From NCBI GenBank assembly GCA_023231265.1, contig JALNVT010000163.1:1-5651 (forward strand): 5,651 bases of DNA. The letters run 5' to 3'. A program made the translations under genes and the position numbers. The stretch comes from Sphaerochaetaceae bacterium. Lineage in GTDB: Bacteria > Spirochaetota > Spirochaetia > Sphaerochaetales > Sphaerochaetaceae. Of the stretch, positions 4,697-5,651 are shown piece after piece. The stretch's first letter is position 1. Every line of letters begins with the position of its first letter. The notes beneath the pieces were generated by a model. The model worked only from the letters and a program-made list of their open reading frames with translations. It did not search any database and had not been told where the DNA came from.

Positions 4697-5341
4697 TTAA
4701 ATGCCATGTCGCATTTCATCGAATTTTTTTATAAGTTCAGCGGTATCTTCAATTCCAAGAATTGATGAATCTATAGATAAATCATAATTATCAGCATCAC
4801 CCCATTTATTGTCAGTGAAGTAATTATAATAATGTGCTCTAGCTCTATCATTTTTGATGCATTCTTGAGTGGCTTTTTTTTGTGGTACATTATAAAGACT
4901 TACTGCTCTTTCACATCTTACATCCATTGGAGCATGAATAAAAACAGATAACAATCTATTCTTTTCTTCTCTTAAAACATAATCCGCACATCGTCCAACG
5001 ATAACACATGATCCTCTTTCTGCTATTTTTCTAATTGCATCACATTGAATCAAAAAAATCCTATCATTAATTGGTAAATCAGGCAAACCTAAATTTGAGG
5101 TTGCCATTGGAAAAGCACCAAATGGATTTGTACCAATCATAAGTGATTGAAAAATAGAACTTGCTGCTTTCTCATCAGCCTTCTCAACAATAGCTTCATT
5201 CAAACCACTGTCTTTGGCACTCAAAGAAATAAGTTCTTTATCATAGAATGGGATTCCTAGCTTTTTAGCAAGCTCACTGCCCACTCTTCTACCGGCACTA
5301 CCGAATTGCCTACCAATCGTAAAAATTGTATCATTAGCCAT
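4697..5341 (-). CDS. Cytidylate kinase-like family protein, 214 aa
   Basis: The start TIFTIGRQFGSAGRRVG (5-21) followed by LAKKLGIPFYDKELI (24-38) is the signature of the cytidylate-kinase-like P-loop family (Cytidylate_kin2), related to but distinct from Cmk. The nucleotide loop has G-S-A-G-R in place of the classical G-K-S/T, as is normal in this family. Further marks are ERGSCVIVGRCADYVL (108-123, core strand), VFIHAPMDVRCER (133-145) and the lid-like stretch DRARAHYYNYFTDNKWGD (165-182), followed by NYDLSIDSSILGIE (185-198). Length is typical. It is cytoplasmic and presumably binds ATP and phosphorylates a nucleotide or a related small molecule; the true substrate of this family is poorly defined, so CMP kinase activity should not be assumed. 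The ATG at 5341 has a strong AAGGAG site 5 nt upstream. The gene is alone between its own promoter and terminator. Confidence 0.87.
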   Translation of the reverse strand: MANDTIFTIGRQFGSAGRRVGSELAKKLGIPFYDKELISLSAKDSGLNEAIVEKADEKAASSIFQSLMIGTNPFGAFPMATSNLGLPDLPINDRIFLIQCDAIRKIAERGSCVIVGRCADYVLREEKNRLLSVFIHAPMDVRCERAVSLYNVPQKKATQECIKNDRARAHYYNYFTDNKWGDADNYDLSIDSSILGIEDTAELIKKFDEMRHGI

Positions 5342-5364
5342 ATAAACTCCTTAAACATGATTAT

Positions 5365-5393
5365 ATTATATCACAGTGTATTTTATATTGCAA
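5365..5393 (-). promoter_or_regulatory. Strong sigma70-type promoter of the cytidylate-kinase-like gene
   Basis: On the minus strand TTGCAA (5393-5388) and consensus TATAAT (5370-5365) are separated by exactly 17 nt. TGA just before the -10 gives an extended -10 as well. Transcription would start near 5358, leaving a short leader of about 17 nt that is mostly ribosome-binding site. Confidence 0.85.
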
Positions 5394-5577
5394 TTTTTTA
5401 CTTTTTTCTTTCTAAAAACACATTTTTATCCCAATTTACCCAATATTTGAAACTCCATCTTATTTTACAGTTAAGCATTTTATACTCACTTGAACAAATT
5501 AATAGTCTTATAAAATCATATTTCATTGCTTAAAATTCATTTTATTTCATTTTTTAACGCATAAATAAGGAAAAAGC
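5394..5577. other. AT-rich spacer between divergent genes, no gene seen
   Basis: This stretch separates the promoter of the kinase-like gene from the start region of the gene at the right edge. It is strongly AT-rich with pyrimidine-rich tracts. I see no convincing coding frame, terminator or known RNA in it. A plus-strand AAGGA at 5567-5571 is discussed with the PdxY start. Confidence 0.5.
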
Positions 5578-5606
5578 TTGACTAAGAATAAAGAGCAAAG
5601 TAATCT
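5578..5606 (+). promoter_or_regulatory. Candidate promoter placing transcription start at the PdxY ATG
   Basis: TTGACT (5578-5583, five of six consensus) is followed after 17 nt by TAATCT (5601-5606), which keeps the key T, A and final T of the -10. Transcription would begin near 5613, the A of the ATG, predicting a leaderless mRNA. This would agree with the lack of a ribosome site directly before that ATG. An alternative extended -10 (TGCTATACA, 5630-5638) lies inside the coding start and fits less well. Confidence 0.45.
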
Positions 5607-5611
5607 TTATT
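5587..5611. repeat. 8-bp inverted repeat just before the PdxY start
   Basis: AATAAAGA (5587-5594) and TCTTTATT (5604-5611) are perfect complements around a 9-nt loop, ending one base before the ATG at 5613. The right arm can instead pair with AATAAA (5616-5621), so two mutually exclusive hairpins are possible. As DNA it could be an operator within the promoter spacer. The arms are very AT-rich, so chance is a real possibility. Confidence 0.45.
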
Positions 5612-5612
5612 T

Positions 5613-5651
5613 ATGAATAAAAACACACTTGCTATACACGATATTTGTAGT
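5613..5651 (+). CDS. pdxY: Pyridoxamine/pyridoxal kinase, N-terminus only (cut by window edge)
   Basis: Only the first 13 codons are present (MNKNTLAIHDICS), open to the window end. The pattern of a short basic start, then L-x-I-x-D-I/L-S/C-S, closely resembles the N-terminus of PdxY/PdxK-type B6-vitamer kinases of the ribokinase fold, where the segment 'I-x-D-I-S' begins the first strand and substrate pocket. These enzymes phosphorylate pyridoxal or pyridoxamine with ATP in the cytoplasm for cofactor salvage. An in-frame TAA at 5601 rules out a longer start, so ATG 5613 is the only choice. No Shine-Dalgarno sequence stands 5-10 nt before it. The call rests on 13 residues and could be wrong. 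Confidence 0.55.
   Translation, partial: MNKNTLAIHDICS

Noticed and set aside
5018..5341. Loss of the Walker A Lys in the cytidylate-kinase-like protein as a sign of inactivation
   Set aside because: G-S-x-G-R in place of G-K-S/T is usual for this family, so it is not an anomaly of this copy.
5306..5533. Plus-strand open frame of 75 codons
   Set aside because: It crosses the start codon, ribosome site and promoter of the kinase-like gene, and its translation is low-complexity Ile/Leu/Ser/Tyr-rich as expected from AT-rich noncoding DNA.
1..5651. CRISPR array, tRNA, rRNA or insertion sequence
   Set aside because: No regularly spaced direct repeats, tRNA-like cloverleaf, rRNA core sequence or transposase frame was seen on either strand.

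Overview
The window looks like chromosomal DNA of a low-GC (about one third by eye), diderm bacterium. The envelope inference rests on a Sec-exported, FkpA/Mip-like FKBP isomerase that makes sense only in a periplasm. A spirochaete of the Treponema type is my best guess from the FKBP and cytidylate-kinase-like proteins, but this is an impression, not a proof. I see no tRNA, rRNA, CRISPR, insertion sequence or phage gene. Transcription units are compact, with good sigma70-type promoters and intrinsic terminators.

Layout. Bases 1-82 hold the probable tail of an upstream plus-strand gene and its strong terminator. A 10-bp perfect inverted repeat follows (84-106). A minus-strand unit (459-119) encodes an 89-aa two-helix membrane protein with its own promoter and terminator. 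A minus-strand operon (2869-486) then encodes, in order of transcription, an MtnA-like aldose-1-phosphate isomerase, an MTA/MTI phosphorylase-family nucleosidase overlapping it by one base, and, after a 100-nt gap with a hairpin, a shortened methyltransferase-like protein. Transcribed away from that operon is the plus-strand FKBP gene (3125-4435). It ends in a terminator facing the terminator of a minus-strand cytidylate-kinase-like gene (5341-4697). At the right edge a plus-strand gene begins at 5613; its first residues resemble a pyridoxamine/pyridoxal kinase (PdxY).

How the genes fit together. The phosphorylase and the isomerase are consecutive steps of methylthioadenosine salvage: the nucleoside is split to base plus 5-methylthioribose-1-phosphate, which is isomerised to the ribulose-1-phosphate. 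Two details make the pair unusual. The phosphorylase has Asn where adenine-specific enzymes have Asp, which predicts a 6-oxopurine substrate (methylthioinosine, inosine or guanosine). The isomerase keeps both catalytic residues but has altered substrate-pocket motifs. No later salvage genes (mtnB/C/D/K or an aldolase) are present here, so the true substrate and product fate are open. The FKBP, kinase-like and PdxY genes appear to be independent units.
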